DNA of 64,000 bases from Candidatus Sulfopaludibacter sp. SbA3 (GCA_945861625.1 CAMAVI010000004.1:1-64000), one strand, 5' to 3'; positions 52,515-62,139 are shown, numbered from the stretch's first letter. Made by a program: numbers and translations. The notes: generated from the sequence alone by a model not told the origin.

Positions 52515-53631
52515 ACGCCGGCGCCAGCTTTCTGAGCCGGGCAACCACCTCAACCACGGCATCGATCAGTGCGTCGACTTGTGCCACGGTATTCGAACGT
52601 CCCAGCGAGAACCGTACACTTGAGCGGGCTTGCTCCTTGGTGAGTCCGATGGCGGCGAGAACGTGCGACGGTGCTGTCGCTCCGCTGGAGCACGCCGATC
52701 CGCTGGACACGGCAAAACCTTTGAGATCGAGTGCGATCAGCAACGGTTCGCTATCGATGCCGTCAAAGCGAAGATTCGAAGTGTTACCTACGCGCGCGGC
52801 GCCTCCCCCATTTACGTGCACGCCTTCCACGCGGGCTCGAATTCCCTGCTCCAGGCGGTCACGTAATATCTGCTGGCGCTGGACCTCCGCCGCGGCCTCT
52901 TCCCTCACCCACTTCGCCGCGCGGCCAAAACCGGCGGCACCCGCCACATTCTCGGTACCGGCGCGCAGCTTGCGCTCATGCGGCCCGCCGTACAGAAGAG
53001 GCCGCAACTCGGTTCCTTTACGCACGTACAGCGCGCCTACACCCTTCGGACCATTAATCTTGTGCGCGCTGACTGAGTACAGATCCACGCCAAGTTCACC
53101 AACGTCTACCAGAATCTTGCCGAGCGCCTGCACGCCATCCGCATGCATCAGCACGCCGGCTTCCTGAGCAATCCGCGCGATCTCCGCCAACGGTTGAATC
53201 ACGCCGAGCTCGTTATTGACGTGCATAACACTGATGAGCCGTGTATCCGGCCGGATCGCCGCGCGCACTGCTTCCGGGTCAACCACACCACACTGATTCA
53301 CGGGAACAAACGTCGCTGATGGGATCTGCGCGGCAGCCTGCAATACGGCGGGATGCTCCACGGTCGTCGTAATCACGTGCCCGGCCGCGCCGAAGATCGC
53401 AAGATTATCGGCCTCCGTCCCGCCACTGGTGAACACAATTTCTTCGGCCTTTGCTCCCAGCGCGCCAGCAACCGAACGGCGCGCTTCATCCAGTACACCG
53501 CGCGCTTCCTGGCCGAACTGATGAATACTCGAAGGATTGCCATACACTTCCGTCATCAAGGGAGCCATGGCCTGAAAGACTTCCGGGGAAACGGGCGTGG
53601 TCGCGTTATGGTCGAAGTAATAGCGTGCCAC
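52507..53631 (-). CDS. Cysteine desulfurase (NifS/IscS family)
   Basis: The 374-residue PLP enzyme releases sulfur from cysteine for MnmA and for Fe-S clusters. The internal aldimine lysine is K191 (SAHKINGPKG) and the persulfide cysteine is C314 (SSGSACSSG). EHPAVLQA (about 92-99) and TSGGTEADNLAI (about 68-79) are also family signatures. GTG 53631 starts the gene. It leads the overlapping run with mnmA, lpxL and the LOG gene. The context with MnmA suggests a tRNA-thiolation role; no iscU or suf gene is seen. Confidence 0.94.
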   Translation of the reverse strand: MARYYFDHNATTPVSPEVFQAMAPLMTEVYGNPSSIHQFGQEARGVLDEARRSVAGALGAKAEEIVFTSGGTEADNLAIFGAAGHVITTTVEHPAVLQAAAQIPSATFVPVNQCGVVDPEAVRAAIRPDTRLISVMHVNNELGVIQPLAEIARIAQEAGVLMHADGVQALGKILVDVGELGVDLYSVSAHKINGPKGVGALYVRKGTELRPLLYGGPHERKLRAGTENVAGAAGFGRAAKWVREEAAAEVQRQQILRDRLEQGIRARVEGVHVNGGGAARVGNTSNLRFDGIDSEPLLIALDLKGFAVSSGSACSSGATAPSHVLAAIGLTKEQARSSVRFSLGRSNTVAQVDALIDAVVEVVARLRKLAPAYV

Positions 53632-53652
53632 GGCATTACAATTTTATCAGGC

Positions 53653-54441
53653 ATGCCTAATCCACTGATCACGCTCACCACGGACTTCGGCCTTTCTGAC
53701 CAATTTGCCGGTGTCATGAAGGGAGTCATCGCCGGAATCGCACCCCGTGCGCGGATCATTGACATCAGCCATGACATCCCGGTCTATAGCGTCACCGAAG
53801 CGGCGTTCGTCATCGCCGAAGCCTGGCCCTACTTCCCGAAAGGCGCCATTCACGTCGTCGTGGTCGACCCCGGCGTTGGCAGCTCCCGCCGGCCGATCCT
53901 CGCGCAAGCGGGCGGCCATTTCTTCATTGGACCCGACAATGGCGTGTTGTCCATGGTTTTCGATACGGCGCCGCACAAAGTCCGTATCATATCCAATCCC
54001 AAACTGATGCGCCGCGAGATTAGCCGGACCTTCCATGGCCGTGACGTCTTTGCTCCGGCCGCCGCGCACCTGGCCAAGGGCGCAAAGCCCGCGAGTTTCG
54101 GCAAACTGATTACCGACTATGTTCGTGTCTGGACCAGCAAACCCACGCCGGCAGGGCGAAACAAATGGCGGGGAACGATTCTCAAAGTGGATCGCTTCGG
54201 CAATCTGATCACGAACTTTGCCGCGAAAGAATTCGATGGCATCAAGACTCGTCCGTTTGAACTACGCGCGGGAACCAAGAAGATTCACCGCCTTGCTCTG
54301 AATTACGCCGAAACAGAAGCCGGAGAGATCTTCGCCATTATCGGCAGCTCCGGGTACGTGGAAATCGCGGCGAACCAATCCTCCGCCGCGGGCCTGATCG
54401 GCTGCAGCGCCGGGGCCCCTGTCGAACTCGATCTGTACTAG
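53653..54441 (+). CDS. S-adenosyl-L-methionine hydroxide adenosyltransferase
   Basis: The 262-residue protein belongs to the family once called DUF62, related to fluorinase and chlorinase, which hydrolyses SAM to adenosine and methionine. The N-terminus [20 protein letters not shown] (about 5-24) contains the conserved Asp, and [13 protein letters not shown] ([14 protein letters not shown], about 72-85) forms the active-site loop; [11 protein letters not shown] follows. A fluorinase-specific 23-residue insertion is not evident. ATG 53653 starts 21 bp from the divergent desulfurase start. The 3' end overlaps hemL by 4 nt. Confidence 0.92.
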   Translation: MPNPLITLTTDFGLSDQFAGVMKGVIAGIAPRARIIDISHDIPVYSVTEAAFVIAEAWPYFPKGAIHVVVVDPGVGSSRRPILAQAGGHFFIGPDNGVLSMVFDTAPHKVRIISNPKLMRREISRTFHGRDVFAPAAAHLAKGAKPASFGKLITDYVRVWTSKPTPAGRNKWRGTILKVDRFGNLITNFAAKEFDGIKTRPFELRAGTKKIHRLALNYAETEAGEIFAIIGSSGYVEIAANQSSAAGLIGCSAGAPVELDLY

Positions 54442-55700
54442 GCCGCGAAAAACTCACGCGCGGCCGCCGCAGTATAACGGATGTCCTCTTCGCTGTGAGC
54501 TGTTGACAGAAACGCCGCCTCGAACTGTGAGGGAGCCAGATAGATCCCGCGTTCCAGCATGAAGTGAAAGAACCGGCCGAAGCGGGCCGTATCGCACTTC
54601 TTTGCCGAGTCCCAATCAGTCACCGCCTCCGGCGAGAAGAAATACGTGAACATGGCTCCGACCCGGTTGATCGTCACTCCCGGCGGCACCCACGCGGTCA
54701 ATTGCGCGGCGCGCTGCTCCAGTTGATCATAGAGTTCCGGGTGCGCCATCAGGTGCCGCAGCATTGCCAGCCCGGCGGCAACCGAAAGAGGGTTCCCGGA
54801 AAGCGTACCCGCCTGATACACGGGACCGAGCGGCGCAATCTTCTGCATGATGTCGCGACGGCCGCCATAGGCCGCAATCGGAAGCCCGCCGCCGATGACC
54901 TTGCCCAGTGTTGTCAGATCCGGTTTGATTCCGAAACGCTGTTGAGCGCCGCCCAGAGCCACGCGGAACCCGGTCATAACTTCATCCAAAATCAGTAGCG
55001 CACCGTGCCGCGTGGTTAAGTCGCGCAAAGCTTCCAGGAATCCCGGCGCGGGCGGAACGCAGCCCATGTTGCCGGCCACTGGCTCGACGATCACCGCGGC
55101 GATCTGATCCCCCCGTTCCGCGAATGTCTTCTCCACCGCTGCGACGGAATTGAAGGGGAGCGCGATGGTCGTTTCCGCGAACGCTTTGGGGACACCCGCT
55201 GTATCCGCAATACCAAGCGTCGCCATCCCCGAGCCGGCCTTCACCAGCAGCGAATCCACGTGACCGTGATAGCACCCCTCGAACTTAATCGTCAGGTCCC
55301 GCCCCGTGAAGCCGCGCGCCAGGCGCAATGCGCTCATGGTGGCCTCAGTGCCGGAATTCACCAGTCGGACCATCTCCATCGAGGGAACTGTTTGTGAGAT
55401 CAGTTCGGCCAATTCGATTTCGCGTTCTGTCGGCGCGCCGAAACTCGTGCCATTCTCCAACGCTTCCCGCAACGCCTCAATCACGCACGGCGGGCGGTGC
55501 CCGAGCAGCAGCGGTCCCCACGATCCGACGTAGTCGATATAAGAATTGTCGTCCGCGTCAAAGATGCGTGAGCCTTCGCCGCGAGCAATAAAACGTGGCG
55601 TTCCACCTACGCTCCGGAACGCGCGCACAGGCGAGTTCACACCACCTGGGATGCGGGCCTGCGCCCGCGCAAATAGTTCTTCCGAACGGGATGTTTTCAT
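54438..55700 (-). CDS. hemL: Glutamate-1-semialdehyde 2,1-aminomutase
   Basis: HemL makes 5-aminolevulinate from glutamate 1-semialdehyde in the C5 pathway of haem synthesis. The 420-residue protein has PLP lysine K267 ([11 protein letters not shown]), the cofactor motif [16 protein letters not shown] (about 115-130) and the DEVMTGFRV (about 239-247) region that holds the PLP pyridine ring. It overlaps the flavoprotein gene upstream by 4 nt. Other heme genes are absent from the window. Start ATG 55700. Confidence 0.96.
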   Translation of the reverse strand: MKTSRSEELFARAQARIPGGVNSPVRAFRSVGGTPRFIARGEGSRIFDADDNSYIDYVGSWGPLLLGHRPPCVIEALREALENGTSFGAPTEREIELAELISQTVPSMEMVRLVNSGTEATMSALRLARGFTGRDLTIKFEGCYHGHVDSLLVKAGSGMATLGIADTAGVPKAFAETTIALPFNSVAAVEKTFAERGDQIAAVIVEPVAGNMGCVPPAPGFLEALRDLTTRHGALLILDEVMTGFRVALGGAQQRFGIKPDLTTLGKVIGGGLPIAAYGGRRDIMQKIAPLGPVYQAGTLSGNPLSVAAGLAMLRHLMAHPELYDQLEQRAAQLTAWVPPGVTINRVGAMFTYFFSPEAVTDWDSAKKCDTARFGRFFHFMLERGIYLAPSQFEAAFLSTAHSEEDIRYTAAAAREFFAA

Positions 55701-56884
55701 AAACCAGCGCGCGAGCTCTCCGGGATGACGCGATTCAAGAACACGCTCATCAGAACTTCCTGCAATGTTCCATTCAAGTTGCTCAGCAGCCGCGAGCGCA
55801 GCTCTAAATACGGTTGCGTGCCGGCAAACAGATCCTGCATCAGCTCCCGGAAGCGCGGACTCCGCCGGATAAACTGCACCATCCGCGCTGGCACCGAATT
55901 GAAAAGAAACGTCCCCAGAAACACACGCCGCGCGAGCGTCGATGCGAATTCCAAATCCAATCCAAAGTCGCGCGAAATCAACGAGCGGTATGCTTCGGCC
56001 TTTGCCGCCACCCCGTGCGCGTTATCCAGCACAACGCGGCTCGCCAGATCGCCGGAGCGCATCGCATAGTACAAGCCTTCGCCGGTGATGGGATCCACCA
56101 ATCCGCCGGCGTCTCCCACGGCGAGCCAGCCATCTCCGGCGAGGCGATTCTTCTTCCATCCCGCTGGAGCGAGCGACGGCAGCACATGACCGTAGAAAGG
56201 CGAACCCCTCCAGGAGATGCCCCGCTCATCCATGTAGCGCTCCAGCCGCGCGCGCATATCTTGTGCCGAGACACCTTTGCCGCAAATGCCTACGGAAAGA
56301 TGTCCACAGCGCGGGAACACCCAGATATAGCCTTCGAGCTTGGGCAGGAACTGAATGTCGATCTCATCGCGGCTCGCCGGGACGTAGTAACCCAGCGCGC
56401 TCATTGTGTCCTGGGCGCCCCATTCGGTGCCGACCTGGCGCAACGGATTGCGCGCGCCCGTGGCGACCACGCAAAAATCGGCCTCGGCCACGCCCGCCTG
56501 CGTGCGCAGACGCCATCCCTGTTCCCGCCTCTCGATTCCCAGTACACGCGTCTTCTCGACGGCCGCGCCGGCCTTGGCCGCGCGCTCCAGCAGCATCCCG
56601 TTTAAATCAAGACGGGAGTAGATGACCAGTGGGCGCGCCAGCGGCATCTTCACCTCACCCGCGTTAGGCGCTGACAACGACGTGGAGTGGATCAACTTCT
56701 TAGGCGTGTCGTTGTCGAGTAGATAAGGGTACTCTTGATAAGCCTTGAACGTCAGTCCGCCGCCGCATGGCTTTTCCCACGCGAGTTTCTCGTCGTATAC
56801 AGTAGTTTTCAGGCCCGCGCGCGCCAAGCGCTCCGCCGCGAAGGAACCGGCTGGTCCGCCTCCCAAGACGGCGACGGTCTTCAT
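55697..56884 (-). CDS. Geranylgeranyl reductase-like FAD-dependent oxidoreductase
   Basis: The 395-residue protein has an N-terminal Rossmann FAD site [13 protein letters not shown] (about 6-18), a [15 protein letters not shown] substrate loop (about 31-45, the Cys-Gly-Gly segment typical of geranylgeranyl reductases) and the second FAD motif [19 protein letters not shown] (about 262-280). Family members reduce isoprenoid chains of archaeal lipids, menaquinone or chlorophyll. Here, without phototrophy genes, a quinone or membrane-lipid tail is the likely target. It is coupled to hemL (4-nt overlap) and to the upstream lipoprotein gene (1-nt overlap). Confidence 0.88.
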   Translation of the reverse strand: MKTVAVLGGGPAGSFAAERLARAGLKTTVYDEKLAWEKPCGGGLTFKAYQEYPYLLDNDTPKKLIHSTSLSAPNAGEVKMPLARPLVIYSRLDLNGMLLERAAKAGAAVEKTRVLGIERREQGWRLRTQAGVAEADFCVVATGARNPLRQVGTEWGAQDTMSALGYYVPASRDEIDIQFLPKLEGYIWVFPRCGHLSVGICGKGVSAQDMRARLERYMDERGISWRGSPFYGHVLPSLAPAGWKKNRLAGDGWLAVGDAGGLVDPITGEGLYYAMRSGDLASRVVLDNAHGVAAKAEAYRSLISRDFGLDLEFASTLARRVFLGTFLFNSVPARMVQFIRRSPRFRELMQDLFAGTQPYLELRSRLLSNLNGTLQEVLMSVFLNRVIPESSRAGL

Positions 56885-57297
56885 TATTTTTTGTCCGTAG
56901 GCGGATGACCGGGAGGCAAGGCTCCCGCCGGTGGCTCACCCCCGGGGCCGCCCCCAGCCCCATTCGACGGGCTCATTTGTTTGCTGCGAACCACCCACTT
57001 GTCGCCCTTGCGGTCCAGCACATATTCCATCGACATACCGCCGCCGGGCGTTCCTTTCACTGAGAACATCACCGCGGCTCGCGCTACATCTTTTTCAAAG
57101 GAAACCGAATTCACGGTGGCATCCATCGCATCCATGTTGAGACCCATGGTCGATGCGCGCTCCTTCAGGTAGTCCATAACGCCCTGCTTGACCGCGTCGG
57201 GATTTTGGATGTTCTTAGAACAGCCGGCCGTAATTAACGTGATGCCAATCAGCGCGGCGAGCGCGAGTATAGGGACGAACCACTGGAATCTTTGCAC
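56884..57297 (-). CDS. Putative lipoprotein with DUF4878-like small domain
   Basis: The 137-residue protein has a GTG start. A signal sequence ends in the lipobox LITAGC (Cys26), so it should be a lipoprotein. The mature part (about 30-115) is a small alpha/beta unit reminiscent of NTF2/DUF4878-like domains, with a YVLDRKGDKWVVRSK strand pair. The C-terminal 25 residues are a Gly/Pro-rich linker. It is first in the unit with the flavoprotein and hemL. No function is known. Confidence 0.72.
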   Translation of the reverse strand: MQRFQWFVPILALAALIGITLITAGCSKNIQNPDAVKQGVMDYLKERASTMGLNMDAMDATVNSVSFEKDVARAAVMFSVKGTPGGGMSMEYVLDRKGDKWVVRSKQMSPSNGAGGGPGGEPPAGALPPGHPPTDKK

Positions 57298-57319
57298 ATC
57301 AAAGATTATACCGATAGCC

Positions 57320-58630
57320 CTACGTCAATAGCGCCGCGATGCGGTCGGGATCGTTCGGGACCACGATCGACTTGTTCCCGAACGTGGATTGCAGTTTCAC
57401 GCCGCCGGGGGCTTCCAGTTTTCCCGTGTGGTACTTGTAAATGTAATCTGGATCCTTGAGCACGTTGCCGGTGAGCGCGGCCACCACGTCCGCGTTTTTC
57501 GCGATGATTCCGGCGGCCGTCAATTTCCGGATTCCAGCCAGCGTCGCGGCTGAAGCGGGCTCGCAACCGATCCCCGCGCGGCCGATCATGGCCTTGGCGT
57601 CCGCGATTTCCTGCTCGGTTACTTTTTCCACGGTCCCCTGCGACGCACGCACTTCGTGCAGAGCCTTGGGCCAAGATACCGGATCGCCGATGCGGATGGC
57701 CGTCGCCAGTGTTTCCGGATTCGTGACCGCTTTGAACTCTCCGCCGTGAGCGAACATTTCGTAGAATGGCGCGGCGCCAGCGGCTTGAATCACGGCGATC
57801 CGTGGCATCTTGCTGATGAGGCCAAGTTCGTATGCTTCCCGCAGGGCCTTGCCGAACGCCGAAGTGTTGCCCAGATTTCCGCCGGGCAGCACGATCCAAT
57901 CCGGGGCCTGCCAGTCGCGCTGATCCAGCATCTCGAAGACAATGGTCTTCTGCCCTTCCACGCGGAAGGGATTCATCGAATTCAGCAGGTAGATGCCGAG
58001 GCGGCCGGCCAACCCACGCACCAATGCCAGAATCTGATCGAAGTTGGCTTCCACTTCCAGCGTCCGCGCGCCGTATTCCAGTGCCTGCGCGAGTTTCCCG
58101 AAGGAGATGTTCCCGTGCGGCAGAAAAATTAACGCTTCTAATCCCGCCGCAGCCGCGTATGCAGCCATCGATGCCGAGGTGTTCCCTGTTGACACGCAAG
58201 CCACGCGTTTCATGCCCAATCGCCGCGCCTGCGAGGCACCCGCCGTCATTCCGTTGTCCTTGAACGAGCCGGTTGGATTGAAACCCTGATGTTTGAAGGC
58301 GAGCCGGTCCAGACCACCATACTGCGCGGCGATTGGGGAATCGAGGAGCGGCGTGCATCCTTCGCGCAAAGTAACAACATGCGCGTAGTCATCCAGGAAC
58401 GGAAACAGTTCGCGGTAGCGCCAGACGCCGCTGGCGTCCAGCGGTGTATTGTTCAGGCGGCGCTGGCGGAACAATTCGCGCAATTCGGTACCGCTGGGCC
58501 TTGGCCCGCTATAAGTAGCTTCGATCAGGCCGCCACACTTCGGGCAGTTGTAAAGAACATCGGTGATGGGAAATCGCGCGCGGCAGGAAGACTCAAAGCA
58601 GACCAGTTCGGCCTGCACCTGGGAAGACAT
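57320..58630 (-). CDS. thrC: Threonine synthase
   Basis: ThrC makes threonine from O-phosphohomoserine. The 436-residue protein carries an N-terminal zinc-ribbon-like pair C11/C16 and C29/C32 (YNCPKCGG), as in some long threonine synthases, and PLP lysine K124 (FNPTGSFKDNGM). The glycine-rich PLP-phosphate loop is seen as STGNTSASMAAY (about 144-155). I chose ATG 58630 because upstream the frame passes into hairpin repeats. It is divergent from the alcohol dehydrogenase gene. Confidence 0.94.
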   Translation of the reverse strand: MSSQVQAELVCFESSCRARFPITDVLYNCPKCGGLIEATYSGPRPSGTELRELFRQRRLNNTPLDASGVWRYRELFPFLDDYAHVVTLREGCTPLLDSPIAAQYGGLDRLAFKHQGFNPTGSFKDNGMTAGASQARRLGMKRVACVSTGNTSASMAAYAAAAGLEALIFLPHGNISFGKLAQALEYGARTLEVEANFDQILALVRGLAGRLGIYLLNSMNPFRVEGQKTIVFEMLDQRDWQAPDWIVLPGGNLGNTSAFGKALREAYELGLISKMPRIAVIQAAGAAPFYEMFAHGGEFKAVTNPETLATAIRIGDPVSWPKALHEVRASQGTVEKVTEQEIADAKAMIGRAGIGCEPASAATLAGIRKLTAAGIIAKNADVVAALTGNVLKDPDYIYKYHTGKLEAPGGVKLQSTFGNKSIVVPNDPDRIAALLT

Positions 58631-58645
58631 ATGATTTAAGTTTAA

Positions 58646-58770
58646 GCGCACAGGGCGCAGTTGCGCTCCGTTGTGCGCGAGGATAAACAAGCGCACAGGG
58701 CGCAGTTGCGCTCCGTTGTGCGCGAGGATAAACAAAGCGCACAGGGCGCAGTTGCGCTCCGTTGTGCGCG
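58646..58770. repeat. Three tandem 45-bp hairpin repeats
   Basis: A 45-bp unit occurs at 58646-58690 and 58691-58735, then after one extra A a shortened third copy at 58737-58770. Each unit begins GCGCACAGGGCGCA and contains an imperfect palindrome: GCGCACA pairs with TGTGCGC, and GGGCGCA with TGCGCTC, around a tiny loop. The units fill the spacer between the divergent thrC and alcohol dehydrogenase genes. Confidence 0.85.
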
Positions 58771-58786
58771 TTAAGAATCGACCAGC

Positions 58787-59755
58787 ATGCTCTCCGTTCA
58801 CCTCGAATCCGGCCGCGTCGAAGTGCGCCGCCAACCGCTCCCGCGCCTTCCGTCGGGCTATGCCCGAATCCGCCTGCTTGCAGCGGGCATTTGTTCCACC
58901 GATCTGGAGTTACAGCGAGGCTACTACGGATTCTCCGGCACGCCGGGACACGAGTTCGTGGGTGAAGTGGTCGCCGTTCACGATGACGAATCCAAGGAAT
59001 GGCTAGGCCGCCGCGTGGCGGGCGAAATCAATCTTGCCTGCGGAAAGTGCGAATGGTGCAAGCGCGGGCTTGGCCGCCACTGCCCCACGCGCGCTGTGCT
59101 CGGCATCGTCGGACATCCGGGAGCGTTTCGGGAGTTTCTGACGCTGCCGGTGCACAACCTCCATCGCGTCCCGGCGTCCATTTCCACCGAGCAGGCCGTC
59201 TTTATCGAGCCGGTTGCCGCTGCCTGCGAGATTCTCGATCAGGTGACGATCCCGCGCGGCGATGCCGTTGCGGTTCTGGGTGACGGGAAGCTCGGCCTTT
59301 TGATCGCCCAGGTCCTGCGGGCGCATGGCGCGCGCGTGCATCTGCTCGGACGTCACCGCGACAAGATGCGCATCGTGGAGCGGCGGGGTGTCACGACCGA
59401 ACTTGTCCCCAAGAAACTTCCGCGGCACGCCTACCGCTGGGTGGTGGATGCCACGGGCTCCGCCGAGGGCCTGCGGGCCGCGGTCACGATGTGCGAACCG
59501 CGCGGCACGGTCATCATGAAATCGACCGTACACGGTCTGGTCAGCATCGACACGGCCCCGCTGATCGTCAACGAAGTGACGCTCGTGGGTTCCCGCTGCG
59601 GCCGTTTCGAACCCGCCTTACGGCTGCTGGCTGGAAAGAAGATTGACGTCGCCAGTCTGATCGACGAGGACTTTCCGCTGGATCGCGCTCCGGCCGCCTT
59701 CCAACGAGCGGCAACCAAGGGCGTTTTGAAGGTCTTGCTACGGCCACCAGTCTAA
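58787..59755 (+). CDS. Zinc-containing alcohol dehydrogenase (MDR superfamily)
   Basis: The 322-residue medium-chain dehydrogenase/reductase has catalytic-zinc residues C36 (GICSTD), H55 and E56 (GHE), and structural-zinc cysteines C85, C88, C91 and C99. The Rossmann NAD(P) motif VLGDGKLG is at about 162-169. The sequence is closest to the sorbitol/threonine/glucose dehydrogenase group but is about 20-30 residues shorter than most. Substrate unknown. It overlaps the convergent prepilin peptidase by 4 nt. Confidence 0.88.
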   Translation: MLSVHLESGRVEVRRQPLPRLPSGYARIRLLAAGICSTDLELQRGYYGFSGTPGHEFVGEVVAVHDDESKEWLGRRVAGEINLACGKCEWCKRGLGRHCPTRAVLGIVGHPGAFREFLTLPVHNLHRVPASISTEQAVFIEPVAAACEILDQVTIPRGDAVAVLGDGKLGLLIAQVLRAHGARVHLLGRHRDKMRIVERRGVTTELVPKKLPRHAYRWVVDATGSAEGLRAAVTMCEPRGTVIMKSTVHGLVSIDTAPLIVNEVTLVGSRCGRFEPALRLLAGKKIDVASLIDEDFPLDRAPAAFQRAATKGVLKVLLRPPV

Positions 59756-60552
59756 AGTCCGGACGGCAGATTGGTAGCCGCGACAAATAACGCCGCGAGC
59801 CCGAGGAAGGAACCGAACGGAAGTTCATACGTTGCCGCGTCTTTCTTGGTGATGCGGATATACGAGAGCCCGATGATCGAGCCCACAAGCGAAGCCAGAA
59901 TCAACGTCAGCAGCGCGAGTCGCAGGCCCATGAACGCGCCAATCATGGCGATCATTTTGACATCTCCGAAACCCAGCCCCTCGCGATGCCGGAACTTCTG
60001 GTAGAGGTATCCGACCAACCAGATGGAGCCGCTCCCCACTGCCGCCCCGAAGGCCGCTTCGGCGAGCGACGGCCAGCGCGGGTCCAGCGACCGCGGCATG
60101 AACATCGAAACGAAATAATGCTCCATCGGAACGAAGAGCGCCAGCACCAAGCCTACCAGCGTACCGCCCAGGGTGAATTCGTCGGGCAGGATGCGCTCTT
60201 CCATGTCACTGGTGATCAAGGTAATGAGGATCGCCGAGTACAATGCGAACTTCAGCGCCGCAACCGTCAAGCCAAGCGCGCCCACACACAAGGCGAACGC
60301 CACTCCGGTCAGAATCTCCACAAACAGATAGCGCCAGGGGATGCGCTCGTGACAGTGGCGGCAGCGCCCGCCCAGGCGCAAATAACTCACCACCGGAATA
60401 TTGTCGTACCAGGCGATCGTTGTCTCACAGGCCGGACAGAAAGACCGTGCCGGCGAGGCAACTGACAAATCCAACGGCAACCGGTAAATACACACGTTCA
60501 GAAAGCTGCCGATCAACAGACCGGCCAGGAACGCCAGAAACACAATCAGCAT
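59752..60552 (-). CDS. pilD: Prepilin peptidase (type IV leader peptidase/N-methyltransferase)
   Basis: PilD cleaves and N-methylates type IV pilins and pseudopilins at the inner membrane. The 266-residue protein has about seven to eight transmembrane helices. The zinc-type tetracysteine motif is C39/C42 and C64/C67, and the aspartyl protease residues are D116 (TSDMEE) and D197 (GFGDVKM). It ends the glycosyltransferase run on the same strand (7-nt overlap with the gene before). No pilus gene is in the window. Confidence 0.93.
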   Translation of the reverse strand: MLIVFLAFLAGLLIGSFLNVCIYRLPLDLSVASPARSFCPACETTIAWYDNIPVVSYLRLGGRCRHCHERIPWRYLFVEILTGVAFALCVGALGLTVAALKFALYSAILITLITSDMEERILPDEFTLGGTLVGLVLALFVPMEHYFVSMFMPRSLDPRWPSLAEAAFGAAVGSGSIWLVGYLYQKFRHREGLGFGDVKMIAMIGAFMGLRLALLTLILASLVGSIIGLSYIRITKKDAATYELPFGSFLGLAALFVAATNLPSGL

Positions 60553-61391
60553 CCCAGGACCTCGCGATACGCTTGCTGTGTTCTTTCCACCATCACGTTC
60601 ACGGAAAACTCCTTCTCAGCGCGCTCCCGGCCGGCGCGTGACATCTCCCGTGCAAGCGCCGAGTCATCCAACAGACGCCGCACGGGCGTGGCGAAATCAC
60701 CGTCGTCCACGAGAAAGCCGGTCTTGCCATGCTCCACCGCCTCCGGCAATCCCCCAACGTGACTGGCAACAACGGGCACTCCGGCGGCCATGGCCGCCAA
60801 GGCGGCTGAACCTAAACCTTCCGCATCACTCTTATACACAAACACACTCGCGGTCGCTAGATCTCCCCACAGGTTAGACGTTAGATCGACAGAAATGCCA
60901 GGAATCTCCACGGGCTTGGAAGCCAGCGCGATCACCCGCCCGGAATGGGAACTGACCATCTCCGGAAGCGGCACGCCGTCGTAGACAACGCGAATCTTGC
61001 TCTCCGGAACACCCGCTTCGATCAGTTGCGCGGCGACAAACTTAGACACGGCCAGGAACAGGCTGGCACGTGCGTACTTCTGCCGCGACAAGAACCCGCG
61101 CTTGACTGGAAACGCCACCCGGCGCGAAACCACCAATGGCGCGCCAACAACGGCCGCCATGGTGTGGGCTCTCGCATCGTGCGCATGCACCAGATCGGCC
61201 TGTTTGGCTGCCGCAACGAACGCCCGCAACGACAGCTCACGAACATCCACTTTCCGCCGCGCCGCTTCTTCGAACAGAGGCGATCCCGCTCTTGCCAGTA
61301 AGGTCGCGTCCGTCAAGCGTTCCACCAGATAGAGCGCCTGCCACTGCCCTCCCCGCATCTCCCGACCGGTGTCCACGTGCAGCGTCCGCAC
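60546..61391 (-). CDS. Compact GT4-type glycosyltransferase
   Basis: The 281-residue protein is GT-B/GT4-like: donor-site block SDAEGLGSAALAAMAAGVPV (about 189-208) and GGLPEAVEHGKTGFLV (about 213-228). It is about 80-100 residues shorter than usual; the part between VYDGVP and LATASVFV (about 140-180) has only some 40 residues, so the second Rossmann fold looks trimmed. The second Glu of the E-x7-E motif is Ala. It might be a scaffold or a family with other catalytic residues. GTG start; 1 nt after the GT2 stop. Confidence 0.75.
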   Translation of the reverse strand: MRTLHVDTGREMRGGQWQALYLVERLTDATLLARAGSPLFEEAARRKVDVRELSLRAFVAAAKQADLVHAHDARAHTMAAVVGAPLVVSRRVAFPVKRGFLSRQKYARASLFLAVSKFVAAQLIEAGVPESKIRVVYDGVPLPEMVSSHSGRVIALASKPVEIPGISVDLTSNLWGDLATASVFVYKSDAEGLGSAALAAMAAGVPVVASHVGGLPEAVEHGKTGFLVDDGDFATPVRRLLDDSALAREMSRAGRERAEKEFSVNVMVERTQQAYREVLGC

Positions 61392-61392
61392 G

Positions 61393-62139
61393 CTATCTCC
61401 CGGGCCTCATAAAGCGCACCTTCGCGTACTTCAGGAAGTTGTAAAGCGCCGCCATGTTGGCGATCGCCAGGCCTTCCACACCGTCCAGGAACCCCAGCTT
61501 CACAAAGTACGCGTGGAAGAACGTCCAGGGCGGCTGGAAAATCAGTTTGCCCCAGGTCACCGTATATTTCGCCTCAATGAGTTGCTCCGCCGCCAGCGTG
61601 GTGTAGCGGTCCATGGTCCGCAGATGCTCAGACAGCGAATCGCAGGTGAAGTGCAGCAGATTCGATTCCAAGTGCCCCACCGTGCCCGTCGCGACGACGG
61701 ATTCGTGAACGTACTCGCCTTCCCAACGGGCCTTGCCGCGATGATACAGGCGCACCTTGCGATCCGGATACCAACCCGAGTGCCGGATCCAACGGCCCAG
61801 GTAGCGCGCGAGCCGCGGCATCGTGTAGGCGTCGAAATACGGCCCGGATTTCTTGACCTTCCAGATTTCGGCCTCCAGCGCCTCGCTCAAGGATTCGTCC
61901 GCGTCGATGGAGAGAATCCAATCGTGCACAGCCTGGTCGGCGGCAAAGTTTTTCTGGTTCGCGTAGCCGGGCCAGGCGCTCTCCACCACTCGCACGCCGA
62001 GTTTCCGGGCCAATTCCACGGTACGGTCCGTCGACCCGCTGTCGACCACGATGATCTCGTCGGCGCAGCGCAGGCTCTCGATGGCGCGGGCGATGTTGCG
62101 CTCCTCGTTGCAGGTGATGATGGTCGCCGATATCTTCAC
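61393..62139 (-). CDS. GT2 family glycosyltransferase, WaaE/KdtX-like
   Basis: The 248-residue GT-A protein opens ISATIITCNEERNIARA (2-18), VVDSGSTDRT (about 30-39) and SIDADES (about 77-83) for nucleotide-sugar and metal binding; the later WIRHSGWYPDRKVRLYHR segment is typical of LPS-core glucosyltransferases of the WaaE/KdtX group. I chose GTG 62139, which overlaps the M50 gene stop by 4 nt (GTGA); the longer frame lies inside that gene. It likely works in envelope glycan assembly with the neighbouring GT4. Confidence 0.88.
   Translation of the reverse strand: MKISATIITCNEERNIARAIESLRCADEIIVVDSGSTDRTVELARKLGVRVVESAWPGYANQKNFAADQAVHDWILSIDADESLSEALEAEIWKVKKSGPYFDAYTMPRLARYLGRWIRHSGWYPDRKVRLYHRGKARWEGEYVHESVVATGTVGHLESNLLHFTCDSLSEHLRTMDRYTTLAAEQLIEAKYTVTWGKLIFQPPWTFFHAYFVKLGFLDGVEGLAIANMAALYNFLKYAKVRFMRPGR

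Noticed and set aside
58646-58770. CRISPR array
   Set aside because: The units adjoin directly with no variable spacers and no cas gene is near.
58631-58834. Upstream extension of thrC through the hairpin repeats
   Set aside because: It would encode a repeated nonsense peptide from the 45-bp units; threonine synthase begins at ATG 58630.
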